Assembly (NCBI GenBank): GCA_012267605.1
Contig: JAAXGF010000197.1
Span: 1 to 6,815, forward strand
From: Alphaproteobacteria bacterium
GTDB taxonomy: Bacteria > Pseudomonadota > Alphaproteobacteria > JAAXGF01
DNA: 6,815 nt
Reading direction: 5' to 3'
Below are positions 1 through 6,450 of the stretch, piece by piece. A program made the position numbers and the translations under genes. The notes beneath the pieces were generated by a model, which was not told the DNA's origin, searched no databases, and worked only from the letters and a program-made list of their open reading frames with translations. The stretch's first letter is position 1, and every line of letters begins with the position of its first letter.

Positions 1-2633
1 CCTTTGGGATAGCCGGAATCGCTCCTCGCTCTTTCATAGGATGCCCGATTTTTTGGTATTTCGGTGGACTTAGCGAGACGTTCTCCGCCCAACCAACGAG
101 CACCGCCCCGCAACAAAGCCTGAAATCGCGGATCCGCCTTGCCCAAATCGTGCAGTAGGCCAGCGCGGGCGATGGCTTCGACCAAGTCCGCCGGCAATCC
201 GCAGCCCATGGCATAACGGCGGGCCAACGCCTCGACGCCGGGCAGGTGCCTTAGCAGTTTGACGGGACGCCCGATACCGGATGCGCTAGCGTCATCCTCA
301 TCGCTGAAGAGGTCAGCTTCGCGGGTGAGTTCCGGTATGCGGCGGCTTCCGACGAGGACGATACTTTTGCCGCCGACAACGCGATAGGCACGAGCTAGCT
401 TGGAGCCGGAATATTCCCTGCTCAACTCTTTTGCCGCTTTCGGCAACCAAGACCAGCGTTCCGTCAGCGATTCAGAGTCGGCCAGTTCCTGCAGCAGCTC
501 TCTCAAGACGTTGCCGACCTCATGCGGGTCGTCGTCGTACTTCTGCGCCAGATCCTTTAGCAATTCATCTGCGGGACCTTTGGCCGTGACGGAATCCGGC
601 CAATCGTCCACTAACTTCGGGTGCAAGCGGAGGATGGGCTTAGCACGGGCGAGCAGATAGGCGCGATCACCCACATCCAAATCCAAGTCGGCATCTGGCG
701 GCAGGTCGCCGAGTTGACGCGCCGGGCCCGGATGGTTGGTCGGTATGACGATGACGTCGCCGGGCCGAATCGCCTTGGAATCCGCTGTGATGTCCCCAAT
801 TTCCGTCTCAGCTCCCCACCACCGCACAACCAAGCGTTCCACCTTGGACGAACCGTTTCCACTCAGGCCGTCCTCCGTGCCGATTCCTTCCACATCGGCG
901 CTGTCGTCTGCGGCGTCTTCGCCGGCCAGCCAACGCCTGAACTCACTGATCGGCACGGGGAGCGTTTCGCTGCTGCTCGGCGGACACAAGGACAGAAGTT
1001 CCAGCGCGGTTTCCTTTTCGTGGATCAAATCTAAATCGGTGCGCCAGCAGACCTGCACATCCGCCACGCCTTCGCGGGGACCGTGCAGGAACAGAGCCAC
1101 ATCGGGCGAAGGTTGTGGTTCCGGTGCTGTCTGCGCCCAGCAATCGACATGGGCAGGAAGCATCACCGGAGCATTGACAGACGGCGCATTGAGTGAGGAG
1201 TCGCCGTCCGGTAGATGGGCGATTCCAAAATCGACCTCGCCGTTGTCATTCTTATGCTCGTTGAGCCAATTCCAAGTCTTGGTAAGGGCCTCGCCGTACA
1301 CGGGATCATCGCCTTTGTCGCCTGTTTGGTCGCCGCGCACGAGAATAACCGCTCGCGCCTCAATTCGTCGCCCCATGCGATTCAGGCGGCCAAAACGCTG
1401 GCGCAGAGCGTCGAGACCGGCGCACTCGGTTACTAGACCGTCAAAGTCGAGATCGGCCCCGACTTCTAGGGTTTGAGTGGCAACGACGATCAATGGCTTT
1501 GCCAAAGTGCGTTCTGCGCGTTGGCCCGACTGAAGGGGTTCTAAGTGTTGTACGGCGACCTCTTTGTCAACGGGACGCATACGGCCTGTGAGTAGAATAG
1601 CGTCAAGGTCTTCTCTAACGGATAACAGACGATGCGTTTCCCGCGCCGTGGCAACGCGGTTGACAAACACTACGATAGCGCGGCGTTCGTCGTTGACCAG
1701 TTCCGATGCAGCCTCGGTCAAAGCTCTTGCCAGCATACTCGTGGCCTGTTTTCCCTTGGCTTTTTCGACTGTCTTCAGGACAGCAGGCTTATGTGCTAGT
1801 TGACGCTGACCTAGCGGGTGGTCGGGATCGCGGCTTTCTTCGGATAGGTCCTCAAACAGGTCCACCCCCGGCGGCAGAGTCGCCGACATTATCACCGGGT
1901 AAAAGGGACGTTCAAGCAGCGTATGCCCCCATTTCTGATAGCGCCGCACAGCCTGTAGAGTTTGCAGGAAAGGCTGGGCGCAATGCGCCTCGTCGAGCAG
2001 GATTAGACTGTCGTTGGCAATCAATCCCGCAGCTATCGGCCACGTCCTAGGGCCGCGTCCATAGCCGCGGAACAACAAGCGGGAGCCGATCTGATCGACG
2101 GTCGAGGCTACCACCATGGGTTGAAGCGGGCTGTGCATCCAAGCCTCTGACCGATACATACCGCCGCGCAATACATAAGCGGCTAGCGGCCGTGCCTCTT
2201 CAAATCCGTCTGCCTCGCCGTGGGCAATCTGTCGCAGGTTGTCTGCAACGCGCTTGAGGATGCCGTCCTGCGCCTTCTCAAAATGATCTGACAGCAGGCG
2301 TGCCCGCTCATAAGCCTGATCCACGATTACGCGCCGATCTACCACGAAGAAGATGCGGCGCGGCGCAGTGATGGCTTGCTTCCGCGCCAACCGAGATGCT
2401 TGGGCCGCCAACGCGAACACGGCGATATCCAAGCACGCGGTCTTGCCGGATGCCGTCGGCAAGGCAATGGCTTCGGGCCAAGGACCCTCTGCCCGCTTCA
2501 GCACTCTATCCGCCAACGCTTGCTGCCAAGCAAAAGGCGGATGGCCCCACAACTTGTTGAAGAACTCGGTGAAGTCCGTAGCGTTCAACTGCTTCAATGA
2601 GGCCAAGGTATAGCTGCCTTGGAAGTCAGCCAC
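1..2633 (-). CDS. cas3: Cas3 helicase-nuclease of type I-G, helicase N-terminal and HD C-terminal, 3' end beyond window
   Basis: This is the effector nuclease that Cascade recruits to unwind and degrade target DNA. The frame is open for 877 codons and leaves the window without a stop. Helicase motifs run in order: motif I PTASGKT (K64), DEAH box at residues 214-217, motif III SAT at 250-252, the V-like TQTLEVGADLD, and motif VI QRFGRLNR at 412-419. An HD domain follows at the C-terminus, with H796 and the HDLGKAD motif (H828, D829). HD after helicase is the arrangement of type I-G/I-U Cas3 and the reverse of type I-E. The start is GTG at 2633, preceded by AAAGAGGG. It overlaps the csb2 stop by 8 nt, and no ATG lies nearby in this frame, so translation is probably coupled to csb2. 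I see no frameshift or missing motif. Oddly, codons 3-15 form a CRISPR-repeat-like hairpin, listed separately. Confidence 0.95.
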   Translation of the reverse strand, partial: MADFQGSYTLASLKQLNATDFTEFFNKLWGHPPFAWQQALADRVLKRAEGPWPEAIALPTASGKTACLDIAVFALAAQASRLARKQAITAPRRIFFVVDRRVIVDQAYERARLLSDHFEKAQDGILKRVADNLRQIAHGEADGFEEARPLAAYVLRGGMYRSEAWMHSPLQPMVVASTVDQIGSRLLFRGYGRGPRTWPIAAGLIANDSLILLDEAHCAQPFLQTLQAVRRYQKWGHTLLERPFYPVIMSATLPPGVDLFEDLSEESRDPDHPLGQRQLAHKPAVLKTVEKAKGKQATSMLARALTEAASELVNDERRAIVVFVNRVATARETHRLLSVREDLDAILLTGRMRPVDKEVAVQHLEPLQSGQRAERTLAKPLIVVATQTLEVGADLDFDGLVTECAGLDALRQRFGRLNRMGRRIEARAVILVRGDQTGDKGDDPVYGEALTKTWNWLNEHKNDNGEVDFGIAHLPDGDSSLNAPSVNAPVMLPAHVDCWAQTAPEPQPSPDVALFLHGPREGVADVQVCWRTDLDLIHEKETALELLSLCPPSSSETLPVPISEFRRWLAGEDAADDSADVEGIGTEDGLSGNGSSKVERLVVRWWGAETEIGDITADSKAIRPGDVIVIPTNHPGPARQLGDLPPDADLDLDVGDRAYLLARAKPILRLHPKLVDDWPDSVTAKGPADELLKDLAQKYDDDPHEVGNVLRELLQELADSESLTERWSWLPKAAKELSREYSGSKLARAYRVVGGKSIVLVGSRRIPELTREADLFSDEDDASASGIGRPVKLLRHLPGVEALARRYAMGCGLPADLVEAIARAGLLHDLGKADPRFQALLRGGARWLGGERLAKSTEIPKNRASYERARSDSGYPK
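2591..2626 (-). promoter_or_regulatory. CRISPR-repeat mimic in the first codons of cas3
   Basis: Read on the minus strand, ACTT is followed by a 6-bp stem CCAAGG (2622-2617), an 8-nt loop (2616-2609), the second arm CCTTGG (2608-2603), then CCTCATTGAAG (2602-2592) and C. The repeat at 6453-6487 has the same plan: ACTT, CCGGGG, 8-nt loop, CCCCGG, CCTCATTGAAG. They agree at 25 of 35 positions. Both stem differences are paired changes (GG/CC to AA/TT) that keep the stem. The element begins 7 nt after the GTG start, inside the ribosome footprint. Inference: Csb2 (Cas6 part) may bind or cleave the cas mRNA here and so limit Cas3. The alternative is chance plus codon constraint, but the 13-nt exact match joined to a stem of identical geometry makes that unlikely. 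Confidence 0.72.
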
Positions 2634-4986
2634 GGTCGCCCTCTTTTTTGTCCATCGGGCGGCACAACCCATATCCCCGGAAGCGACCTGCCCCCACAAG
2701 CACAGGCCCGCGCACCGGCTCGTCAAAGACTATCACCGCGTGGTTGTGGCTCCGCCGTCCGCCATCTTTCTTGCGCGTCAATTGCGGATATTCCCTAGCA
2801 TGAGGCACACCTTCAACTAGCGAAACCGGATGCAGCAAAACCTCGCGGGGATGCGGCAGACCAATGTGTCCGCACATATCTTTCACGCTCTCGGCGGCCC
2901 GCTCCCACTTGTCCTTGCCGGCGAAATGTCGGTTCAGGACCACCGGCGTCACGCTCGCCCAAACGCACGACTCCCGTGTCCAGGTATCCGGGTCAAGGTT
3001 TTTCGGCGGGCGTTCGCGGGTTTCCAGCTCAATGGTACACTCGAACCACTGGCCATCGAACAAAGGATGTTCACGCGGCAATCCGGTAGCTGGATCGCGT
3101 AGGAACGGTTCGAGGCAATGCCCGGCCTCCTCCTGCTGATCCAATTCCGTCGGCAGAACCAGAGCCAAACCCATAATGCGACCATCTGCATGTTCGGCAC
3201 CGACGAAGGGGAGCGGAGTCAAGGCCAGATGCGGTTCGGCGGTGGGCGTTCCGTCCGGGCTATGACCGCTGAACCATTCCGGCGGCGGTTGCTCGGGACA
3301 CTCTTTCATCAATAAGCCGCGCAGGGCTGCTGTGAGCTTGAGCGTCGCCGGCAAGGACACGCGCTTGCCTTTGATGCTGAGGACAATGAGCCGAGAATCG
3401 AAAACCGAACTGGGGGTTTCGGGGTCGCTGTCTTTCGGAGGTCTATCGTATCCCTGCCAGCGGCCCGGCACCGGGCGCAGACTCACGGGTTCCCCATTGG
3501 GGAAACAGGCTTCCAAACGCTCTTTCATTTCCTTGATGTATTGTCTTTGCTCGCGAGGACTTCGCGCGTGACTTCGGCCACCTCCTCCGCGCATTGCCGC
3601 AGCAAGTCGATTTCGTATGGTGTCAACATCCGGGGAGCGGGCGAGGTACCGAGCCTCTGAGTAAGTAAGGCAATCGAAGGCGTGGCCGAAGTGTGTCTTC
3701 CACCATCTCTCGAAGTCTGATCCGTGCTTTTGTCGGAGTTCATGCAATTGCTCCTGTGAGGGGTTTAGTTTGGCAGAATAGGATTTGCCCGTCAGCGCAA
3801 TGGCTCCAACGACCTTGCCGCCCTGCTTTTCTATCCAACCGCGCAGATTCGCCAGCGTACCGCCTTGGCCGATGAAATCGTCCACCATCACGTATTCGCG
3901 TTCACTCTGGATCTCACCTGCGAATGCGGCTTGTCGAGCGAGGCGGCCATACCCATCGGCACCCGTGTGGCATACCACATTGGTCTGCGTGACGGTGGTA
4001 TCAAATGGGACCCCCAAGCGTTCACTAAGCAGCTTTGCCAAGGCAGCAGGAATCGCATTGAAGCCTTGCTCGTAGGCATTAGCGCATACCAGCACAGGGG
4101 CTCCGCCTTCGCTGACCTCGGCGATGAGTGCACGAACTGTGGTGATTCCTACTTCGTCAACTAAGCTACTGACCAGATTTGCCGCAGCCTCAGCATCACC
4201 ACTTGTCTTCGCGCTAGGGTATTCGGGATGCTGCTTGGTATGGGATTCGCCGGCCAGCAAAACTGCATCCGCGAATGCCTCCCAAGGTACCCTTGGCGGT
4301 TGCTTCATCTCCTTGAGATCCGCCTCAGCTTGCTTGATCTCGCCGCGAAGATCGTGGTAGGCGATCCATGCGGCGCGATTCATGCGCGTTTCCAACGTCT
4401 TCAAGCGCCCAGGGCTCGTTACGCGCAGTCGCTGACGGGCGACTCCAAGCGTCGGAATCCAAGCAGGCGGCGGCGGCTTGGATTCCAGCCACATTTGCAC
4501 AAAGGAGGCCGAATGCCCCACATGCGTAACTTTGGCGGCAAGCCGTTCCAAGGCGGCTCGATATGTACCCAATTCGACCTCCGGCCAAATCAGATGCACC
4601 GTCGGGTCGTGGGGAATGGCAACCGGGAAACTACGGGGCTGGCGCGACCGATACTCTGGAAGCTGGGCCAGTCCGGCTTCCTTTAGTTTGTTCAAGTCCT
4701 CGCTGGTGGGCATCTTACGACTGAGACTCGCGTCATTGACAGGCACATAACTGACAACAGTGGCGCGGCTGTCCGCATCCGAGGCGGCAATCGCAGGGGG
4801 TGGCAAGGTTTCAAGCCAGCTCAGGGCCTCGCCTTCGGCGGGATCTTCGCCGGTCTCGAACCAAGCTGCCGCCAACGCCATGAACATCCGATCGGGATGC
4901 GGTGGCCATTCGGCCTGCTCTTTCCGCGCCCCGTCCGCCGCTGCCATGGACCACCCATTCAGGTAGTGGAGGCCAAGGGCGAACAT
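2626..4986 (-). CDS. csb2: Csb2 (GSU0054 family) Cas5-Cas6 fusion with an internal phosphoribosyltransferase-like insert
   Basis: In type I-G, Csb2 combines Cas5, which holds the crRNA 5' handle in Cascade, with Cas6, which cuts pre-crRNA. Residues 1 to about 200 are the Cas5 half, with VTHVGHSASFVQMW at 153-166 and RLRVTSPGRLKTLE at 186-199. The C-terminal half, from about 490, has the family blocks WFSGHSPDG (571-579), LPFVGAEHADGR (592-603), WASVTPVVL (676-684) and a Cas6-like glycine-rich end GAGRFRGYGLCRPM (765-778). H747 and H749 are possible Cas6 catalytic residues. The protein has 786 residues, whereas from memory the family is roughly 450-550. The excess is a module between about 229 and 488 that resembles a phosphoribosyltransferase. 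The ATG overlaps the csb1 stop (TGATG), and AGAGGAAG precedes it. The frame is intact throughout, so the insert is translated unless it is removed at RNA or protein level. Confidence 0.93.
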   Translation of the reverse strand: MFALGLHYLNGWSMAAADGARKEQAEWPPHPDRMFMALAAAWFETGEDPAEGEALSWLETLPPPAIAASDADSRATVVSYVPVNDASLSRKMPTSEDLNKLKEAGLAQLPEYRSRQPRSFPVAIPHDPTVHLIWPEVELGTYRAALERLAAKVTHVGHSASFVQMWLESKPPPPAWIPTLGVARQRLRVTSPGRLKTLETRMNRAAWIAYHDLRGEIKQAEADLKEMKQPPRVPWEAFADAVLLAGESHTKQHPEYPSAKTSGDAEAAANLVSSLVDEVGITTVRALIAEVSEGGAPVLVCANAYEQGFNAIPAALAKLLSERLGVPFDTTVTQTNVVCHTGADGYGRLARQAAFAGEIQSEREYVMVDDFIGQGGTLANLRGWIEKQGGKVVGAIALTGKSYSAKLNPSQEQLHELRQKHGSDFERWWKTHFGHAFDCLTYSEARYLARSPDVDTIRNRLAAAMRGGGGRSHARSPREQRQYIKEMKERLEACFPNGEPVSLRPVPGRWQGYDRPPKDSDPETPSSVFDSRLIVLSIKGKRVSLPATLKLTAALRGLLMKECPEQPPPEWFSGHSPDGTPTAEPHLALTPLPFVGAEHADGRIMGLALVLPTELDQQEEAGHCLEPFLRDPATGLPREHPLFDGQWFECTIELETRERPPKNLDPDTWTRESCVWASVTPVVLNRHFAGKDKWERAAESVKDMCGHIGLPHPREVLLHPVSLVEGVPHAREYPQLTRKKDGGRRSHNHAVIVFDEPVRGPVLVGAGRFRGYGLCRPMDKKEGDRG
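2639..2646 (-). promoter_or_regulatory. Ribosome binding site supporting the GTG start of cas3
   Basis: AAAGAGGG ends 5 nt before the GTG codon at 2633. It lies inside the last csb2 codons, after an A-rich run. It decides the start, because no ATG in the cas3 frame is close by. Confidence 0.7.
3523..4316 (-). repeat. Imperfect direct repeats bracketing the Csb2 insert
   Basis: Plus-strand 4303-4316 (CTTCATCTCCTTGA) and 3523-3536 (TTTCATTTCCTTGA) match at 12 of 14 positions. They lie exactly 780 nt (260 codons) apart and encode KEMK at residues 225-228 and 485-488. They bracket the phosphoribosyltransferase-like module in frame. They could be scars of the insertion event. They could also be chance similarity between two Lys/Glu-rich helical linkers. 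Confidence 0.4.
3592..4284 (-). other. Phosphoribosyltransferase-like domain inserted in Csb2 (residues about 235-465)
   Basis: The PRPP-loop signature is YVMVDDFIGQGGTLANL (365-381), with acidic pair D369-D370 and loop GQGGT (373-377). This is the type I phosphoribosyltransferase pattern of hydrophobic strand, DD, then a Gly-rich T loop. Other blocks are AVLLAGESHTKQHPEY (241-256), HTGADGYGRLA (340-350), ALTGKSYSAKL (397-407), a WW pair (428-429) and FDCLTYSEARYL (437-448). From memory, these accompany stand-alone or polyvalent mobile-element proteins with such a domain. Which base or nucleotide it might use is unknown. It sits between the Cas5 and Cas6 halves. The active-site residues look intact, so it may be catalytic or may bind nucleotides. 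Confidence 0.82.
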
Positions 4987-6194
4987 CAGTCTTCCTCTTC
5001 TCCCGATGTGTTGGCCAATTCCTGACTGCGCCGAACTAGTTCGACAAGATCTGGGGATGGGGTCAACTCAATCTCGCCCTCCCACGGTAGTCCCGCGTTT
5101 TTCGCCTCGACAATGGCCGCTGCCAACAGCTTCAGCGCATCTTCGGGACTAAGTTCAAATTCCCGTGGAGACTCTCCGGGACGGTCGAGCAGTTCCCACA
5201 CAGGTTCTTGTTCAGCGAAAAGCTGGCAACGAGAACGAAGATCCGTATCAACTCGCGCCAGAGTACCAGCGGCTAGCCCTAGCGCAGCTAACGCGCTACG
5301 TGCGGCTATGTCAGTTTCGTGGTTAGAATCCGCGACACCGTTGAGCGGAAAACGGAGGCGGCGCAAAACAGCCAGAGACAAGGTTGTCGTTTGCCGTGCC
5401 CTGGAGATAGTGAATCCACCTTCCGTAATGGTTGGCGTGACGTTTCCGTGATTGGCTTCCGATGGCCTTCCTTTCTTGTCCTTACCTAGCTTGTTAGACC
5501 CCGCTTTTTCATCCAAGGTCCAATCCGGCACCTCATCACCTGAAGACGTCCGCTCGTATAACGGACCCGCTCCAAGCGTAATCTGGGCGGGATCAATGCG
5601 GCTTCCTGTTTTCTTCCCCCCCACCACATCATACCCTACAATCTCCGACGCCACCGCCCGCTGAAACTTGCACCCTAAGCCGCCACGAGGCCCGGTTGAA
5701 TCCCACAGCCCGAATATCAGTGCGGTCGGACATAAGCCAAATAGGCCGATGGCGTTGCGTACCTCCGCAGTGTCGAGTATTCGACCTTTCTCCGACTCGC
5801 GGAAAATCGTGCCGTCAAGTAGGCTGTCGCGGAACAGCGCATCTGCGACGCGATGTGGTGCCTCTAAGCTGGTCACCGAGAATTTTTTGAGCAGTTTCTC
5901 CTGATCGAAGCGCGTTACTAGCAGAGGAATCTGTACCGTTCCGGCGCGGTGTGCCTCCAGCAGCGCCAATTCCATCCGGTTGGCCTGCGACTGCACCGAA
6001 TCTAAGAGAACGCACTGACGAATCTCGCCGGTAGCGGGATCAACGCGCTCCTCGGTGGCGTATTTGCCTCCTTCATAGGTCGGCGGAAAAATCTTGTCGC
6101 CAGGGCCTCCTGCCGGCTGATAGTCGGTCACACACCTGAACGCTACCGCCGTTCCGCCGACCACGTCTTTCAAGGTCTGTAGATCAATCGTCAT
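4986..6194 (-). CDS. csb1: Csb1 (GSU0053 family), Cas7 backbone subunit of type I-G Cascade
   Basis: Csb1 is the Cas7-like protein that polymerises along the crRNA spacer to form the Cascade backbone. Length is 402 aa, close to what I recall for the family. Family blocks visible are FPPTYEGGKY (36-45), LLDSVQSQANRME (63-75), LFGLCPTALIFGLWDSTGPRG (151-171), the basic KFQRAVASEIVGYDV (176-190), PSEANHGN (244-251) and LSLAVLRRLRFPL (272-284). The C-terminus is acidic (GEEED). The ATG at 6194 has GAGGA seven nt upstream. It is the first gene of the cas operon, and its stop overlaps the csb2 ATG by one base. Expression is probably set in the upstream AT-rich island. I see no disruption. Confidence 0.96.
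   Translation of the reverse strand: MTIDLQTLKDVVGGTAVAFRCVTDYQPAGGPGDKIFPPTYEGGKYATEERVDPATGEIRQCVLLDSVQSQANRMELALLEAHRAGTVQIPLLVTRFDQEKLLKKFSVTSLEAPHRVADALFRDSLLDGTIFRESEKGRILDTAEVRNAIGLFGLCPTALIFGLWDSTGPRGGLGCKFQRAVASEIVGYDVVGGKKTGSRIDPAQITLGAGPLYERTSSGDEVPDWTLDEKAGSNKLGKDKKGRPSEANHGNVTPTITEGGFTISRARQTTTLSLAVLRRLRFPLNGVADSNHETDIAARSALAALGLAAGTLARVDTDLRSRCQLFAEQEPVWELLDRPGESPREFELSPEDALKLLAAAIVEAKNAGLPWEGEIELTPSPDLVELVRRSQELANTSGEEED
4991..4997 (-). promoter_or_regulatory. Ribosome binding site of csb2, inside the csb1 3' end
   Basis: GAGGAAG lies 4 nt before the ATG at 4986 and falls within the Glu-rich last codons of csb1. With the TGATG overlap, it supports translational coupling. Confidence 0.6.
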
Positions 6195-6200
6195 AGTCTA

Positions 6201-6205
6201 TCCTC
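6201..6205 (-). promoter_or_regulatory. Ribosome binding site of csb1
   Basis: GAGGA (TCCTC on the plus strand) stands 6 nt before the ATG at 6194 and supports that start. Confidence 0.75.
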
Positions 6206-6330
6206 GTTCATTTTAGCTGCGCCTTGCCGCAGTGGTGATTGACATTGGTTTCGACATTTCGTTTGGTTAGAGGAATCTTCAAAACTCCTCGCGCTGTCCC
6301 CGGCGGGAGCAACTTAATGGAATGTTACAT

Positions 6331-6348
6331 AAAATTACAACTTCAATA
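6331..6348 (-). promoter_or_regulatory. Partial protospacer in the cas promoter region, matched by the mini-array spacer
   Basis: On the minus strand this reads TATTGAAGTTGTAATTTT. The mini-array spacer begins TATGGAAGTTGTAATTTT (6415-6432), so 17 of 18 bases agree and 14 in a row are exact. The bases just 5' of the protospacer are GTT, or TTT if the repeat is counted one base longer. The reported PAM for type I-G (Geobacter sulfurreducens) is TTN. Beyond these 18 bases the match decays to chance. A seed-side-only match is what allows Cascade binding without full cleavage licensing. The alternative is an ordinary inverted repeat acting as a protein operator. Confidence 0.65.
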
Positions 6349-6364
6349 AACTTGAATTTATAGA
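6335..6364 (+). promoter_or_regulatory. Candidate rightward promoter for the mini-array
   Basis: TTACAA (6335-6340) and TATAGA (6359-6364) are spaced by 18 nt, with TAGAAT (6361-6366) as an alternative -10. A start near 6371-6373 would sit right before the first repeat. The match to consensus is moderate. It would overlap the putative protospacer and the leftward cas promoter. Confidence 0.4.
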
Positions 6365-6370
6365 ATTTTT

Positions 6371-6414
6371 CCCGATAGCGCAATAGCGTCTTCTACCGTC
6401 GGGCCTCATTGAAG
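6371..6414 (+). repeat. First, degenerate CRISPR-like repeat (psi-repeat 1)
   Basis: The last 13 nt match the second repeat, but the upstream part has diverged. A stem at the right place next to CCTCATTGAAG can still form: CCCGAT (6371-6376) with GTCGGG (6398-6403), five Watson-Crick pairs plus one G-U, closing a 21-nt loop instead of 8. Divergence of one repeat is common in crRNA-like antitoxin and regulator RNAs, and equally in decaying terminal repeats. Confidence 0.6.
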
Positions 6415-6450
6415 TATGGAAGTTGTAATTTTCTCGCACAAAGTATGTGC

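Larger units (their letters stand above)
6195..6372 (-). promoter_or_regulatory. csb1 upstream region with AT-rich island, likely cas operon promoter
   Basis: Nothing here looks coding. Positions 6321-6372 are strongly AT-rich in otherwise GC-rich DNA and lie about 130-180 nt before the csb1 ATG, which fits a promoter for the leftward operon. I could not settle on one -35/-10 pair: TTGAAG (6346-6341), TTGTAA (6340-6335) and TAACAT (6327-6322) are fragments without a convincing spacing. The stretch 6206-6320 shows no further element I can support. Confidence 0.5.

Noticed and set aside
736..1476. Plus-strand open frame of 246 codons
   Set aside because: It lies wholly antisense to the cas3 frame, which has clear helicase motifs. 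The translation is Ser/Arg-rich with no recognisable domain, typical of a shadow frame.
4055..4064. GCATTGAAGC on the plus strand within csb2, resembling the repeat tail
   Set aside because: There is no 6-bp stem at the right distance upstream and the conserved CCT before the tail is missing. It is explained by the codons for GFNAI on the other strand.
3523..4316. Intein or intron as explanation of the Csb2 insert
   Set aside because: I see no Cys/Ser splice start and no His-Asn splice end at the junctions, and no homing endonuclease motif. The recognisable content is a phosphoribosyltransferase-like domain.
6210..6215. TAAAAT on the minus strand as the csb1 -10 box
   Set aside because: It would start transcription at the Shine-Dalgarno site itself, and no -35 hexamer is found 16-18 nt upstream.
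6331..6432. Rho-independent terminator or simple operator from the 14-bp inverted repeat
   Set aside because: The arms are 74 nt apart and one begins exactly at a repeat-spacer border with a compatible PAM at the other, so a guide-target pair explains it better. A protein operator is still possible but less specific.
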